Origin: Neoroseomonas alkaliterrae
GTDB taxonomy: Bacteria; Pseudomonadota; Alphaproteobacteria; Acetobacterales; Acetobacteraceae
Reading direction: 5' to 3'
Assembly (NCBI RefSeq): GCF_014199195.1
Contig: NZ_JACIJE010000005.1
Location: forward strand, 1-64,000
DNA length: 64,000 bases
The notes below the pieces were generated by a model. It did no database searches, was not told the DNA's origin, and was given only the letters and a program-made list of their open reading frames with translations. The position numbers and the translations under genes were made by a program. Positions within the stretch are counted from its first letter, which is position 1, and every line of letters starts with the position of its first letter. Below are positions 36,547-45,160 of this stretch, piece by piece.

Positions 36547-37523
36547 CGCGGCGCTCCCTGCGTCAGGGCCGGGTCGGCGACCGGTGCCCAGAGTTGCGGA
36601 TAGGCAGGCGCGAAATGCCGGTCCACGGCCCAGAGGTACCAGTTGTCCACGACCGTACCGGTCAGGAGGATCCCGATGCCGCCCGTAATCGGGCAGAGCA
36701 CCGCGAACCACCAGGCCCAGCGATGAATGCTCTCGAAGGTGGCGTTGAAGCCCATGGTCCAGCGCCAGAATAGCCCGCCGCGCTCGGCCGCGGTGCCACG
36801 GTCGAGCGTGAGTTCGATCTCGCGCTCACCGCCATAGCGCCCGAGCGCGAGGATGGTCGCGCCGTGCATCGCGAACAGCAGCGTCGCGCCGTAGAGGAAG
36901 ACGATCGAGAGCGCGTGGAACGGGTTGTAGAAGAGATTGCCGTAGCGGATGGAGAAGGCCGCGGTCCAGTCGAGATGCGGGAAGATGCCGAAGGGCACCG
37001 CCTCGCTCCATGAGCCCATCGCGATCGGCCGAATGAAGCCGAGAACGAGGTAGAGCCAGATCGCCGCCGCGAAGGCCCAGGCCACATGCGTGCCCATGCC
37101 GAGCTGCCGTGCGCGGCGATAGGTACGCACCCACCAGAGCAGGATGGAAAGCGTCAGGAAGAAGCCCGCGACCAGCCACCACCCGCCCTCTCGCATCGGC
37201 GGGAAGCGCAGGCCGTATTGCGGCGGAGGCGGCTCGAGAGCGAGCCAGAAGAGCTGGCGGATGAACTGCACCGGGTTCCAGTTCACCGAGGCGAGCATGT
37301 TCAGCCCGATGATCTCGATGGCGATGAAGCCGCAGAGCAACGACAGGATCCCGGTGTAGCCGAGGTAGATCGGCCCGACCTGCGCATCGCCGAGCCGCCC
37401 GAAGAGGTGGACGAAGCGCGGCTTGCCGTCGCGTGCATCGTTGTCCGGCGGCAGCGGCACGCCCGGATAGGGCACCGGCGGGCGGACCTGGATGCGAGTG
37501 AAGATGTTCTGGTATTCGGCCAT
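36543..37523 (-). CDS. pufM: photosynthetic reaction centre subunit M
   Basis: A 326-residue five-helix membrane subunit binding bacteriochlorophylls, bacteriopheophytin, quinone and the non-heme iron. [16 protein letters not shown] is a typical N-terminus. [30 protein letters not shown] carries the special-pair His. [16 protein letters not shown] and the [15 protein letters not shown] region carry iron and quinone ligands. It follows pufL by 19 bp and overlaps pufC by 4 bp. It is expressed from the puf mRNA downstream of a stabilising hairpin. Confidence 0.98.
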   Translation of the reverse strand: MAEYQNIFTRIQVRPPVPYPGVPLPPDNDARDGKPRFVHLFGRLGDAQVGPIYLGYTGILSLLCGFIAIEIIGLNMLASVNWNPVQFIRQLFWLALEPPPPQYGLRFPPMREGGWWLVAGFFLTLSILLWWVRTYRRARQLGMGTHVAWAFAAAIWLYLVLGFIRPIAMGSWSEAVPFGIFPHLDWTAAFSIRYGNLFYNPFHALSIVFLYGATLLFAMHGATILALGRYGGEREIELTLDRGTAAERGGLFWRWTMGFNATFESIHRWAWWFAVLCPITGGIGILLTGTVVDNWYLWAVDRHFAPAYPQLWAPVADPALTQGAPR

Positions 37524-37542
37524 GGCTGCTGTCCTCCTCGCC

Positions 37543-38370
37543 TCAGCCGCGCCACACGGGCAGGTTGAGCCACCAGCTCCACCATTCGGGCCAGCCGCGC
37601 GTCCAGAAGGGCCCGCTGATCACGATGCAGACCGCGCTCCAGAACCCGGCCGAAAGCGCAAGGAACAGCCCGAGCCGGTGGATACCGAGCGTGCCGATCG
37701 AGTAGCCGATGAAGTCGCGGAAGAAGGTGTTCTCGTGCTCGGCGGTCTTGACCGGCTCGCCGGGCGGCGGGTTGAGCGCGGAGAGCACCAGCGCCCCGTG
37801 CAGCGAGAGCGCGAGGACCGTGGTGAAGAAGAACGACACCGCGATCATGTGCGCCGGATTGTAGTGGAAGTGCAGGTACTGGTAGCCCACGTTCGAGACC
37901 CAATCGAGGTGGCTCCAGATCCCGTAGGGGAAGGCGTGGCCCCAGGCGCCCATCAGCACGGGCCGGATCACCACGAGCGTGATGTAGGCGAAGACCGCCA
38001 CGCCGTAGGCGATGGGGATGTGGTAGCCCATGCCGAGCTTGCGCGAGATCTCGGCCTGGCGGAGCGCCCACGACACGAAGGCGCCGATCGCGCAGATCGT
38101 GATCGCCTGCCAGAGACCGCCTTCGCGCATCGGCGCGAGGCGGAGCCCGTAGGACAGGTCGGGCGGCGCGATGTTGATCAGCCAGGGGTTCCACGTCCCC
38201 TGCCATGCCGCCCCCATGCCGATCAGCACGACACCGACAAGCGTGAAGAAGGCACAGGTGACGCCGAAGAACCCGATCCAGAAGGGCCCGATCCAGAAGT
38301 CGAACAGGTCACCCCCGATGAGGGTGCCGCCCCGGACGCGGTATTTCCGCTCGAAACTGAGCATCGCCAT
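37543..38370 (-). CDS. pufL: photosynthetic reaction centre subunit L
   Basis: A 275-residue five-helix partner of PufM. The start is the ATG giving [20 protein letters not shown], behind AGGGAGGAG. The special-pair His region is [21 protein letters not shown], and the [22 protein letters not shown] segment carries the QB and iron ligands. The C-terminus [13 protein letters not shown] is full length. It is separated from pufA by 122 bp containing a 13-bp perfect hairpin that should make LH1 mRNA more abundant than LM mRNA. Confidence 0.98.
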   Translation of the reverse strand: MAMLSFERKYRVRGGTLIGGDLFDFWIGPFWIGFFGVTCAFFTLVGVVLIGMGAAWQGTWNPWLINIAPPDLSYGLRLAPMREGGLWQAITICAIGAFVSWALRQAEISRKLGMGYHIPIAYGVAVFAYITLVVIRPVLMGAWGHAFPYGIWSHLDWVSNVGYQYLHFHYNPAHMIAVSFFFTTVLALSLHGALVLSALNPPPGEPVKTAEHENTFFRDFIGYSIGTLGIHRLGLFLALSAGFWSAVCIVISGPFWTRGWPEWWSWWLNLPVWRG

Positions 38371-38431
38371 CGCTGCTGCTCCTCCCTCCGGCACGGTCCT
38401 GCCGATCGCCGGTCACGGCACTGGGATATGC

Positions 38432-38460
38432 GGGCGAGGCCTCGGGTCGAGGCCTCGCCC
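38432..38460 (-). repeat. pufA-pufL intercistronic stem-loop
   Basis: GGGCGAGGCCTCG (38432-38444) and CGAGGCCTCGCCC (38448-38460) form a perfect 13-bp stem with a GGT/ACC loop. No T-run follows. In other purple bacteria hairpins here block 3'-to-5' decay of the pufBA message and attenuate pufLM. A smaller hairpin GCCGC-AAT-GCGGC (38466-38478) lies just before it. Confidence 0.85.
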
Positions 38461-38492
38461 CGTCCGCCGCAATGCGGCGCGGGTGATGCCCC

Positions 38493-38672
38493 TCAGCCCC
38501 CGACGCGCTGGCCGGGAACGAAGGTCGGGGTCGTCGCGCACCAGCCCCAGTGGTCGCAGTAGCGGGGCGAGCTCATGACGACGAAGTGCAGGATCACGGC
38601 GACGGCCATCACGCCGGCCGCCGCGAGGAACCCCACACGCCGCGCATCCACGACCATCCAGATCTTATGCAT
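38493..38672 (-). CDS. pufA: light-harvesting 1 alpha polypeptide PufA
   Basis: A 59-residue single-helix antenna protein. MHKIWMVVDARRVGFLAAAG begins in the standard way (KIWxxxDxRR), and His29 in LHFVVMSS is the bacteriochlorophyll ligand. The C-terminal tail RYCDHWGWCATTPTFVPGQR is unusual: it has two Cys (39 and 45) and two Trp around a His. It follows pufB by 26 bp, and GGAAAGGACC lies before the ATG. It is transcribed with pufB above the intercistronic hairpin. Confidence 0.96.
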   Translation of the reverse strand: MHKIWMVVDARRVGFLAAAGVMAVAVILHFVVMSSPRYCDHWGWCATTPTFVPGQRVGG

Positions 38673-38698
38673 GGGCTACGGTCCTTTCCCGTTCCGCT

Positions 38699-38875
38699 TC
38701 AGAAGAAGCGCCAGTCGGGGGGAACGACCTGGCCCGTGTAGACCAATGGTCTCCACAGCCAGACCAGGATGTGAGCGCCCATGGAGGCGAAGACCGCGAA
38801 GACCCATCCCTGGACAACCAGGCGATGGACCTCCCGGGCCTGCTCCTCCGTCAGGCGCGTACGTGCTTCGGCCAT
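38699..38875 (-). CDS. pufB: light-harvesting 1 beta polypeptide PufB
   Basis: A 58-residue antenna protein. [20 protein letters not shown] is the conserved LH1-beta N-terminal region, with His17 at the membrane edge and His35 in MGAHILVWLWRPL as bacteriochlorophyll ligand. The C-terminus is extended to VVPPDWRFF. GGAGGTCTCTGA precedes the ATG. It is the first puf structural gene. No pufQ or pufX homologue is seen around it. Confidence 0.96.
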   Translation of the reverse strand: MAEARTRLTEEQAREVHRLVVQGWVFAVFASMGAHILVWLWRPLVYTGQVVPPDWRFF

Positions 38876-39015
38876 TCAGAGACCTCCACAGACGCCTTTC
38901 GGCGGTTACCGCGCTCCTCCCGCGCGGCTGGGACCGTCCGGCACGGGCGAGGCCGCACCGGCTGGCTTTCGGCGCTGCCCGCAAAGGGGCAACGCGATGG
39001 ATCGCGGCGCGTCAT
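38851..39015 (-). CDS. possible 54-residue ORF bridging bchZ and pufB
   Basis: An ATG at 39015 overlaps the bchZ stop codon as ATGA and opens a 54-codon frame. It ends inside the first codons of pufB, 22 bp past the pufB ATG. The product is Arg/Pro/Ser-rich with two Cys and no hydrophobic helix, so it is not PufQ-like. It could act as a coupling or attenuating ORF, or be a chance overlap. No homologue is known to me. Confidence 0.3.
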   Translation of the reverse strand: MTRRDPSRCPFAGSAESQPVRPRPCRTVPAAREERGNRRKASVEVSEWPKHVRA

Positions 39016-40451
39016 GACGCGCCCTCGACTTCGAGACTGCGTGCAACGCGCTCGGCGGTGACGATTTCCTCCAGCGCCTCGCGAGCGTCGCGCTCGACGC
39101 GTTCGCGCAGGCGCTTCGCGGCCGATATGCGCAGCAGGAAGGGTTCGCTCTCCACCATCCGGTCCAGCAAGGCAGTGGCTTCGGGAGACCACCGTTCGGC
39201 AGGCCGGGCCGGCGTCGGCTCCACCTTGTCCATCTCGGTCGCGAGCGGGAGGATGTGGAACAGCGCGTCGAACAGCGCGTTGCAGTATTCCTGCACGACG
39301 TAGGTCGCGCCGGCATAGCCCATGAAGGGCGTGCCAGTGGCACGGCGGATGATCGCGCCGGGGAAGGAGGCCGGGATGTAGGCCGCGCGGCAGCCGGCCT
39401 CCTGCGCGTACATCCGTTCGTTGAAGGAACCGAAGATCACCAGCGGCGGCTTCGCCTTGATCGCGTCGCGCACCGCCTGGTTGTCGGGCTTCTCGCCCGG
39501 CTTGCGCGCGAAGGCGAAGGCGCAGGGCACGCCCATCTCGTCCGACAGGAAGCGCGTCAGGCCGCGGGTGTAGGTCTCCGTCGCGCTGACACCGAAGGCC
39601 GCGGTGGCGAAGAAATCCTGCGTGACGGAGCGCCAGAGATCCCAGATCGGCTTGATGGTGGTGTGCTTCTCGCGTTCGATGAACGGCTCGGGATCGAGGC
39701 CGGTCAGCTCGCCGAGCTTGCGCAGGAAGTTCGTGGTGGCGAAGACGCCGAAGGGCGCCATCAAGTAGGGACGTTCCAGCTCTTCGCAGAGACGCCGCCC
39801 GAACTCGCGGTAGAGGCAGATGTTCACATCCGCATCCGGCAACCGCGCGATGTCCTCGACATGGCTGCCGAGGGGGAAGACGAGGTTGATCTCGCAGCCG
39901 ATGCCCTCGACCAGACGGCGGATCTCCGCGAGGTCCGAGGGCATGTTGAAGGTGCCGTAGATCGGCCCGATGATGTTGACGCGCGGGCGCTCGCCCTCCT
40001 TGCGCGCGCGCGGCCTCACCTTCCCGCGCTTGGCGCCGAATTCGGACCAAAGCCAGTTGATCGCGCGGTCGGCCGCCTGCCACTGGTCCTCGTCGATGGT
40101 CCGCGGGATGAAGCGCTGCAGGTTCGAGCCCTGCGGCGTGACGCCGCCGCCGATCATCTCGGCGATCGAGCCGGTCACCACGACCGCCGGCAGGTCGGGA
40201 TCCTGCGTCGCGGCGGCCCGCTTCATCTGGCCTTCGGTGCCGGTCTGGGACAGCGCCTCCTCGTCGAGGCCCGTCACCACGATCGGCAGTTCGTGGGGCG
40301 GCAGCGCGTCCGTGTAGTGCAGCACCGCGGTCACCGGCAGGTTCTCGCAGCCGACCGGCCCGTCGATCACGACGCGCAGCCCCCGCACGGCGGAGAAGGC
40401 ATAGACCGCGCCCCAGTATCCCCCTGCCCGGTCATGGTCGAGAACGAGCAT
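39012..40451 (-). CDS. bchZ: chlorophyllide a reductase subunit Z
   Basis: A 479-residue nitrogenase-like MoFe-protein homologue. With BchX and BchY it reduces the C7-C8 bond of chlorophyllide a. [19 protein letters not shown] is a typical start, and GPVGCENLP near 35 holds a cluster-ligand Cys. [13 protein letters not shown] is near 92 and [14 protein letters not shown] near 334. The C-terminal segment [20 protein letters not shown] is standard. It follows bchY by 2 bp. The puf promoter in related bacteria lies within or after bchZ. Confidence 0.96.
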   Translation of the reverse strand: MLVLDHDRAGGYWGAVYAFSAVRGLRVVIDGPVGCENLPVTAVLHYTDALPPHELPIVVTGLDEEALSQTGTEGQMKRAAATQDPDLPAVVVTGSIAEMIGGGVTPQGSNLQRFIPRTIDEDQWQAADRAINWLWSEFGAKRGKVRPRARKEGERPRVNIIGPIYGTFNMPSDLAEIRRLVEGIGCEINLVFPLGSHVEDIARLPDADVNICLYREFGRRLCEELERPYLMAPFGVFATTNFLRKLGELTGLDPEPFIEREKHTTIKPIWDLWRSVTQDFFATAAFGVSATETYTRGLTRFLSDEMGVPCAFAFARKPGEKPDNQAVRDAIKAKPPLVIFGSFNERMYAQEAGCRAAYIPASFPGAIIRRATGTPFMGYAGATYVVQEYCNALFDALFHILPLATEMDKVEPTPARPAERWSPEATALLDRMVESEPFLLRISAAKRLRERVERDAREALEEIVTAERVARSLEVEGAS

Positions 40452-40453
40452 GC

Positions 40454-41962
40454 TCAGCTCCCCACCGCTTCCTCGGCCTTCGCGCGCGCCGCGCGGAGCT
40501 TGCGCTGGCGCTCGCGGAAGCCCGGCGGATCCACCGGCTTGTCCCGGAAGCCGTAGCCCGCGCCATCCGGCGTGCCGACGCCCTGGAAGAAGCCGACCAT
40601 CCGCCTCATGCGCTCGGCCTGGCCAGTCTGCGCGGCGACGATGCCCGCGAGCGAGGCCGCCCCGGCCGGACCGAAGAGCGGACGCGCGCTCACCATATTG
40701 GTGAAGTAGAGCGCCGGAATGCCGAGTTCCTTCGCCTTCTGCACCAGCGGCGTGGTGCCGAGCGCGAGATCGGGCTGCGCCTCGCGCATCGCCGCGATGT
40801 CCTGCTCGAGCGAGGCGCGATACTGCACATGGACGCCGCGCGCCTCGAGCCAGTCGCGATCGGCCTTGCTCCACTCGGTCCGCGGGCAGGCGGTTCCGAC
40901 ATAGGGAACCTCGGCCCCGGCCTCGACGAGCAGGCGTGCGACCAGAAGTTCCGATCCTTCGTAGCCCGAGACCGTGACGCGCGCCCTGACCGGATGGGCC
41001 GCCAGGGCCCCGGCGATGGCCGGCAGGAAGCGCTGCTTCGCGGCCTCCGCCTTGGCGGCCGGAAGACCCGCCGCGGCGCCGATCGCTTCCAGCCAAGCTG
41101 CCGTGCCCTCGACACCCACCGGTCCCGAACCGACGACGGGCCGTCCGGCCGCACCGAACTCGCGCAGGCTCGCGGTGTAGAAGGGATGCACGGCAGCGGC
41201 GACGCGACAGTCCAGCGCGGCATAGAGATCGCGCCACTCGCGGCATGGCGTGGAGGGCGCGAGCGAGAGTCCCATCGGCGCGAGCAGCGCACCGATGCCG
41301 GGCGGGTCGGCCGGGAACATCTCCCCGACCAGCGCGACAGTCGGCTCGCCCTCGACCAAGGTCCGCGGACGCGCCACGGGGCCAGCCTCGGCCTCGCCCC
41401 GGGCGTAGCGCAGCATGGCTCCGGCCAGCACATCCTTCGCCTCTGCATGGGTCGGAACGCCGAAGCCGGGAACATCAATGCCGATGATCCGCACGCCGTT
41501 GATCTGCTTCGGCAGCAGGTCGAGCGGCACGCCGGAAGCCGTGGGAACGCAGAGATTGATGATGACGACCGCGTCGTAGTCCTCCGGCCTCGCCGTCTCG
41601 TGCACCGCGTCGCGGATGTCCTCGAACAGCTTGCCCGTCACCAGCGTCTCGGAGTTGAAGGGCACGTAGCCGACGCTCCGCTTCGCGCCGTAGAAGTGGC
41701 TCGTGAAGGTCAGGCCATAGACGCAGCACGCGCTGCCCGAGAGGATCGTCGCCACGCGCCGCATCCGCAGCCCGACGCGCAGGGATCCGAAGGCCGGGCA
41801 CATGCTCTGCGGCTGGTCGTGCGGGCCCTTGGGATAGTCGGCCTCCAGGCGATCCAGCGCCGGGGACTTGCCGGCCGCCCGCGCTGCCTCGCGCATCGTC
41901 TCCCGGCCGCCGTGGCAGCCTGCATCCGGGGCGACGGGGCCGTTCGGGGGCAGCGCGTCCAT
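40454..41962 (-). CDS. bchY: chlorophyllide a reductase subunit Y
   Basis: A 502-residue nitrogenase-like partner of BchZ that together hold the [4Fe-4S] cluster and the substrate. [20 protein letters not shown] near 54 and [19 protein letters not shown] near 74 carry the conserved Cys residues. [17 protein letters not shown] is near 133 and [18 protein letters not shown] near 280. The N-terminal 45 residues are variable. Gaps to bchX and bchZ are 3 and 2 bp, so the three subunits are made in register. Confidence 0.96.
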   Translation of the reverse strand: MDALPPNGPVAPDAGCHGGRETMREAARAAGKSPALDRLEADYPKGPHDQPQSMCPAFGSLRVGLRMRRVATILSGSACCVYGLTFTSHFYGAKRSVGYVPFNSETLVTGKLFEDIRDAVHETARPEDYDAVVIINLCVPTASGVPLDLLPKQINGVRIIGIDVPGFGVPTHAEAKDVLAGAMLRYARGEAEAGPVARPRTLVEGEPTVALVGEMFPADPPGIGALLAPMGLSLAPSTPCREWRDLYAALDCRVAAAVHPFYTASLREFGAAGRPVVGSGPVGVEGTAAWLEAIGAAAGLPAAKAEAAKQRFLPAIAGALAAHPVRARVTVSGYEGSELLVARLLVEAGAEVPYVGTACPRTEWSKADRDWLEARGVHVQYRASLEQDIAAMREAQPDLALGTTPLVQKAKELGIPALYFTNMVSARPLFGPAGAASLAGIVAAQTGQAERMRRMVGFFQGVGTPDGAGYGFRDKPVDPPGFRERQRKLRAARAKAEEAVGS

Positions 41963-41965
41963 CGC

Positions 41966-42985
41966 TCAGGCGCCCTCGTAGACCACTTCGAGGGAGGGCT
42001 TCGCCAGCACCTCGGCGGCGCACATGTCCTCCATGCGTGCCGGCGTCAGGACCACATCGCGCCCGACCGTCTCGCCCTTGAAGAGGCCGAGCAGTTCCTC
42101 CTGCGTCAGCGGCTTCGGCCGCAGCGGCGGTGCCTCCGCCACCTGGATGCCGAGCGCGGCGAAGAGCGGCCCCCATTCGCCATCCGGCTTGCCGATGATC
42201 TCGTAGTTCGCGCTCTTGCGGCGGATGTCGTCGTGCGCGGGGATCGAGGCGAGGACCGGGATCCCCGCCGCCGCAGCGAAGGCCTGCGCCTCGCCCGTGC
42301 CGTCGTCCTTGTTCACCACCATGCCGGCGACGCCGACATTGCCGCCGAGCTTGCGGAAGTACTCCACCGCCGAGCAGACATTGTTCGCGACGTAGAGCGA
42401 CTGGAGGTCGTTCGAGCCGACGACGATCACCTTCTGGCACATGTCGCGCGCGATCGGCAGGCCGAAGCCGCCGCAGACCACGTCGCCGAGGAAGTCGAGC
42501 AGCACGTAGTCGAAGTCCCACTGATGGAAGCCGAGCTTCTCCAGCAGTTCGAAGCCGTGGATGATGCCGCGCCCGCCGCAGCCGCGCCCGACCTCGGGAC
42601 CGCCGAGCTCCATCGCGAAGACGCCGTCGCGCTTGAAGCAGACATCGCCGATCTGCACCGGCTCACCGGCGGCCTTCTTGCGCGAGGAGGTCTCGATGAT
42701 GGTCGGACAGGACCTTCCGCCGAAGAGCAGCGATGTCGTGTCCGATTTCGGGTCGCAGCCGATGAGCAGCACGCGCTTGCCCTGCTGCGCCATCATGTAG
42801 GACAGGTTCGCCAGCGTGAACGACTTGCCGATCCCGCCCTTGCCGTAGATGGCGATGACCTGCGCCTGCCGGCGCGCCTCGCCGGTGTGGACGGGATCGG
42901 GCGGGATCGCGGCTTCCTCGCGCAGTGACCGCGCCTGGCTCGCCGCCACGCCTCCAGGCGGCGTGAATCCCGTCGGCGCGTTCAT
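41966..42985 (-). CDS. bchX: chlorophyllide a reductase iron protein BchX
   Basis: A 339-residue NifH-like ATP-dependent electron donor to BchYZ. The P-loop [20 protein letters not shown] is near 45, CDPKSDTTSLLFGG near 77, and cluster-ligand Cys lie in GRGCGGRGI near 136 and DVVCGGFGLP near 170. The ATG overlaps the bchC stop as ATGA, which fixes the start; an in-frame ATG two codons upstream would lie inside bchC. The N-terminal tail of about 35 residues is variable. Confidence 0.96.
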   Translation of the reverse strand: MNAPTGFTPPGGVAASQARSLREEAAIPPDPVHTGEARRQAQVIAIYGKGGIGKSFTLANLSYMMAQQGKRVLLIGCDPKSDTTSLLFGGRSCPTIIETSSRKKAAGEPVQIGDVCFKRDGVFAMELGGPEVGRGCGGRGIIHGFELLEKLGFHQWDFDYVLLDFLGDVVCGGFGLPIARDMCQKVIVVGSNDLQSLYVANNVCSAVEYFRKLGGNVGVAGMVVNKDDGTGEAQAFAAAAGIPVLASIPAHDDIRRKSANYEIIGKPDGEWGPLFAALGIQVAEAPPLRPKPLTQEELLGLFKGETVGRDVVLTPARMEDMCAAEVLAKPSLEVVYEGA

Positions 42986-43920
42986 GAGCATTCCCTCCAG
43001 TCGAGGACCATCTTCAGGCAGGCCGGATCGGTGAAGGCGCGCGCATAGGCCTCCGGCGCGCGCGTGGCGGATTCGCGATGGGTCACGAGCCCGGCGAGGC
43101 TCAGCCTTCCGTCGAGGATCAGCGCGCGGACCGCCGCGAGATCCGGCTCCTGCCACTCGGCAGCGATGCGGATCCGCGCCTCCCGCATGAAGGCGGGCGC
43201 GAAGGCGAAGCCGATGCGGTCGGCGTAGAAGCCCGCGAGAACGATCTCCCCGCCGGGAGCGAGGCGCTGCACCAGCGCATCGAGGATGCCGGCATCGCCG
43301 CTGACGTCGTAGATGCTCCGGTAGTCTCGGCGCTCGTCGCGGTCGGGGTCGAGGACGACATAGCCCTCGGCCCCGGCGTGGCGGGTCACGTCGCGTTCCC
43401 AGACCACGGGCGTCGCGCCTGCCAGCAGGGCGATCCGCGCGAGCAGCCGCCCGAGCGCGCCGTGACCCACGATGAGATCCGGCGGCGCGGCGTTCGGCGC
43501 ATGCATCGCGTGCCACGCCGTCGCGGCGAGGGCGAGCAGCACGCCCTCCGCGCCGATTGCCTCGCCGATCGGCGTGGTGCGCCGGCCAGGCACGACGAGG
43601 CGCGCCGCGGCACCGCCGAACAGGCCCCGCACATCGCCGAAGCAGCGCGCGCCGGGAACGAAGACCCGCTCGCCCGGCGCGCGCCCGGCGGAAGGCCCTG
43701 CGGCGATGACGCGCCCGACCGACTCGTAGCCCGGCACCAGCGGATAGCCCATGCCCGGGAAATGCGGCATGCGGCCCGACCACAGCAGGCGCTCCGTGCC
43801 GGTGCTGATCCCGCTCCACTCCACCGCGACGACGATGTCCTCGTCCCCGGGCGGTGTGAGCGACAGGCGGCTGAGGACGAGACCCTCGGGCGCCTTGAGG
43901 ATGACGGCGATGGTGTCCAC
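42982..43920 (-). CDS. bchC: bacteriochlorophyllide a (3-hydroxyethyl) dehydrogenase BchC
   Basis: A 312-residue medium-chain dehydrogenase oxidising the C3 hydroxyethyl group to acetyl. The start is set at GTG 43920 with GGGGGG upstream, giving MDTIAVILKAPEGLVLSRLS. A TTG at 43938 is possible but less likely. VEWSGISTGTERLLWSGRMP near 33 and GMGYPLVPGYESVGRV near 57 are BchC signatures. It begins the bchCXYZ-puf stretch and has its own promoter with two PpsR-type boxes. Confidence 0.94.
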   Translation of the reverse strand: MDTIAVILKAPEGLVLSRLSLTPPGDEDIVVAVEWSGISTGTERLLWSGRMPHFPGMGYPLVPGYESVGRVIAAGPSAGRAPGERVFVPGARCFGDVRGLFGGAAARLVVPGRRTTPIGEAIGAEGVLLALAATAWHAMHAPNAAPPDLIVGHGALGRLLARIALLAGATPVVWERDVTRHAGAEGYVVLDPDRDERRDYRSIYDVSGDAGILDALVQRLAPGGEIVLAGFYADRIGFAFAPAFMREARIRIAAEWQEPDLAAVRALILDGRLSLAGLVTHRESATRAPEAYARAFTDPACLKMVLDWRECS

Positions 43921-43946
43921 GAGGGACCCCCCGGTCAAAGGATGAA

Positions 43947-43964
43947 TGTCAGCGTAATGTGACG
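43947..43964 (-). promoter_or_regulatory. PpsR/CrtJ-type box 1 of the bchC promoter
   Basis: TGTCA-GCGTAATG-TGACG fits TGT-N12-ACA with one mismatch in the last half-site. It covers the candidate -10 (TACGCT on the minus strand, 43956-43951). PpsR binding here would block transcription of bchCXYZ under oxygen. Confidence 0.75.
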
Positions 43965-43978
43965 TCCAAAACTGTCAA
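43951..43978 (-). promoter_or_regulatory. sigma70-type promoter of bchC
   Basis: On the minus strand a consensus TTGACA (43978-43973) is followed by 16 bp and TACGCT (43956-43951). Transcription would begin near 43944, giving a leader of about 24 nt. The -35 lies in box 2 and the -10 in box 1, so paired repressor binding would mask the whole promoter. Confidence 0.7.
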
Positions 43979-43990
43979 GGAAAACTGACG
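43973..43990 (-). promoter_or_regulatory. PpsR/CrtJ-type box 2 of the bchC promoter
   Basis: TGTCA-AGGAAAAC-TGACG is a second box 26 bp from box 1 centre to centre. It overlaps the TTGACA -35 element. Tandem boxes are typical of cooperative PpsR/CrtJ control at bchC. Confidence 0.78.
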
Positions 43991-43998
43991 TCCATGCG

Positions 43999-45153
43999 TC
44001 AGCCCTGCCCCGCATCGGCGATGACGAGCTGCGTCAGGAGCGGCGTCGCGGTGCGCAGCCGTCGCGGCCGGACGAAGCCCGCGGCCACGAGCATCCGCAT
44101 GATCTCCTCCGCGCGCCGGGGGCGGCCGCGGCCCATCGCGAGCAGGTAGAAGCCGAAATACGCCTCTCCCATCGGCTCGGCGCCGGGCGTGCCGGCCATC
44201 GGCTCGGCCACCAGGATGCGCCCGCCCGACGGCAAGGCCTCGCGGATGCGCCGCAGCAGGCCCTGCGCGATCGCGTCGTCATGATCGTGCAGGATGCGCA
44301 CCAGCGTCACGAGATCCGCGCCCTGCGGCAGCGCATCGCGCGTGAAGTCGCCGCCATGGATCGTGCTGCGCGCGCCGAGCCCCGCCGCCGCGAGCCGCTC
44401 GCGCGCCACCTCCGCCACCGCCGGCAGGTCGAAGAGCATCAGCGCGCTGCGCGGCGCCGCCCGCGCCACCGCGGCAAGGAAGGCGCCGCTGCCGCCGCCC
44501 ACATCGAGGATGCAGCGATGGCGGTCGAAGCGATAGGCGGCGAGCACCTCCTCCGCGACCATCGGCTGGCTCGCCGCCATGAGCGCGGTGTAGTCGCGCA
44601 CGCGCGCGGCCTCGACGGCGCCCGGCGCCTCGGCCCCGGCATAGGCCCAGTAGTCCGCCAGCGCCGTCCCGCCGCGCGGACGTCGCAGCAGCGCCACCGG
44701 ATCGGCGAGGTCGGCGTAGAGCATGGCATGGTGCTCGACCATCGCCGCGATGCCGTCATTGCCCACCATCGCCGCGCCGAGCGGGCCGAGCATCCAGGCG
44801 CCGTCCCGGCGCCGTGCGACGAGGCGCAGCGAGGCGGCAGCCCCCATCAGCCGCTCCGTCGCCTCGGCGCTCAGGCCGAGTCGCGGGGCCAGCGCCATCG
44901 TGGCGAGCGGCGCCTCCGCGAGGATCGCGAAGACGCGCAGGCGCACGCAGGCGAGCAGCACCTGCGTATAGACGAAGCCCGCACAGAGATCGAACAGGGC
45001 GCGCGCGTGGCGCCGCGCCAGCGGGCGCGTCAGCGGAAACCGCGCCGCCCAGCGGCGGAAGCCGGGCCGCGCGGCAAGCGCCTCGCGCAGGCCGCGCAGG
45101 CGGTCGAGCCAGGACGGCGCCGGCACCGTGCCCAAGGCATCCGCGCCCGACAT
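43999..45153 (-). CDS. crtF: demethylspheroidene O-methyltransferase CrtF
   Basis: A 384-residue SAM-dependent methyltransferase that methylates the 1-hydroxyl of demethylspheroidene or rhodopin-type carotenoids. The N-terminal dimerisation half includes CAGFVYTQVLLACVRLRVF near 58. The SAM site is CILDVGGGSGAFLAAVARA near 216, with LFDLPAVAE near 242. VRILHDHDDAIAQGLL near 288 is the catalytic His region. It follows crtE by 7 bp. Together with CrtC and CrtD it gives methoxy end groups. Confidence 0.95.
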   Translation of the reverse strand: MSGADALGTVPAPSWLDRLRGLREALAARPGFRRWAARFPLTRPLARRHARALFDLCAGFVYTQVLLACVRLRVFAILAEAPLATMALAPRLGLSAEATERLMGAAASLRLVARRRDGAWMLGPLGAAMVGNDGIAAMVEHHAMLYADLADPVALLRRPRGGTALADYWAYAGAEAPGAVEAARVRDYTALMAASQPMVAEEVLAAYRFDRHRCILDVGGGSGAFLAAVARAAPRSALMLFDLPAVAEVARERLAAAGLGARSTIHGGDFTRDALPQGADLVTLVRILHDHDDAIAQGLLRRIREALPSGGRILVAEPMAGTPGAEPMGEAYFGFYLLAMGRGRPRRAEEIMRMLVAAGFVRPRRLRTATPLLTQLVIADAGQG

Positions 45154-45160
45154 GCCGGCC

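Noticed and set aside
33619-36603. 994-codon plus-strand frame opposite crtI and pufC
   Set aside because: It is antisense to two well-recognised genes, with Arg/His-rich composition and no domain.
38851-39015. Assignment of the ORF between bchZ and pufB as pufQ
   Set aside because: PufQ has a membrane helix and a conserved N-terminus. This product has neither, so it is listed only as a possible ORF.
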